A stretch of DNA of 6,412 nt from Desulfobacterales bacterium (lineage in GTDB: Bacteria > Desulfobacterota > Desulfobacteria > Desulfobacterales > C00003106). Below the pieces are notes generated by a model, which was given only the letters and a program-made list of their open reading frames with translations, was not told the origin of the DNA and did not search any database. Where the stretch lies: assembly GCA_030672555.1 (NCBI GenBank), contig DAOVGD010000060.1, forward strand, positions 1 to 6,412, in the 5' to 3' direction. A program made the position numbers and the translations under genes. Positions 6,382 through 6,412 of this stretch are shown one piece after another (position 1 is the stretch's first letter; each line of letters opens with the position of its first letter).

Positions 6382-6412
6382 ATGAAAACAGTTTGTGACT
6401 ATCACCCCACCA
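6382..6412 (+). CDS. Start of a gene with Cys-x2-His-Pro N-terminus, possibly B-box-like zinc finger
   Basis: Only ten codons are present, reading MKTVCDYHPT, before the window ends. GGAAGAG a few bases before the ATG could serve as a ribosome binding site. Many bacterial proteins with an N-terminal B-box-like zinc finger begin with a Cys-x2-His-Pro pattern followed by a CxxC pair, often ahead of TPR or membrane domains. The expected second Cys pair would lie outside this window, so the family is a guess and even the gene call rests on a short stretch. Confidence 0.45.
   Translation, partial: MKTVCDYHPT

Overview
The window looks like chromosomal DNA of a Gram-negative bacterium of moderate GC content. 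Evidence for this is an outer-membrane β-barrel protein with a Sec signal peptide and a terminal Phe, and a MinD/ParA-type ATPase resembling a family I associate with Desulfobacterota (deltaproteobacteria), Nitrospirota and relatives. That lineage guess comes from protein character only and is not proven.

Layout. Positions 1-2468 (minus) hold leuS, leucyl-tRNA synthetase, cut at its 3' end by the window edge. A divergent promoter region (2469-2613) separates it from a plus-strand radical SAM gene of the COG0731 type (2614-3552). After a 114-bp gap comes a plus-strand gene for an unusual fusion of a J-domain to a MinD-like ATPase (3667-4893). Next to its stop codon is a degenerate octamer repeat folded back on itself as an inverted repeat (about 4898-5043). 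This lies between that gene and a convergent minus-strand gene for a 252-residue outer-membrane β-barrel protein (5046-5804).

The 577 bp after that barrel gene's start codon hold no convincing complete gene. They contain its long leader with a short dyad, a good σ70-type promoter, and a 185-bp near-perfect palindrome (6026-6210) with 27-bp perfect terminal inverted repeats that resembles a non-autonomous mobile element. The right edge holds the first ten codons of a plus-strand gene whose Cys-x2-His-Pro start suggests a B-box-like zinc finger.

The genes do not form an obvious pathway. leuS is housekeeping. The radical SAM and J-MinD genes may share a transcript, since no clear promoter lies between them. 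The strongest candidates for unusual biology are the J-domain/MinD fusion, the octamer fold-back repeat and the 185-bp palindrome ten bases from a promoter.
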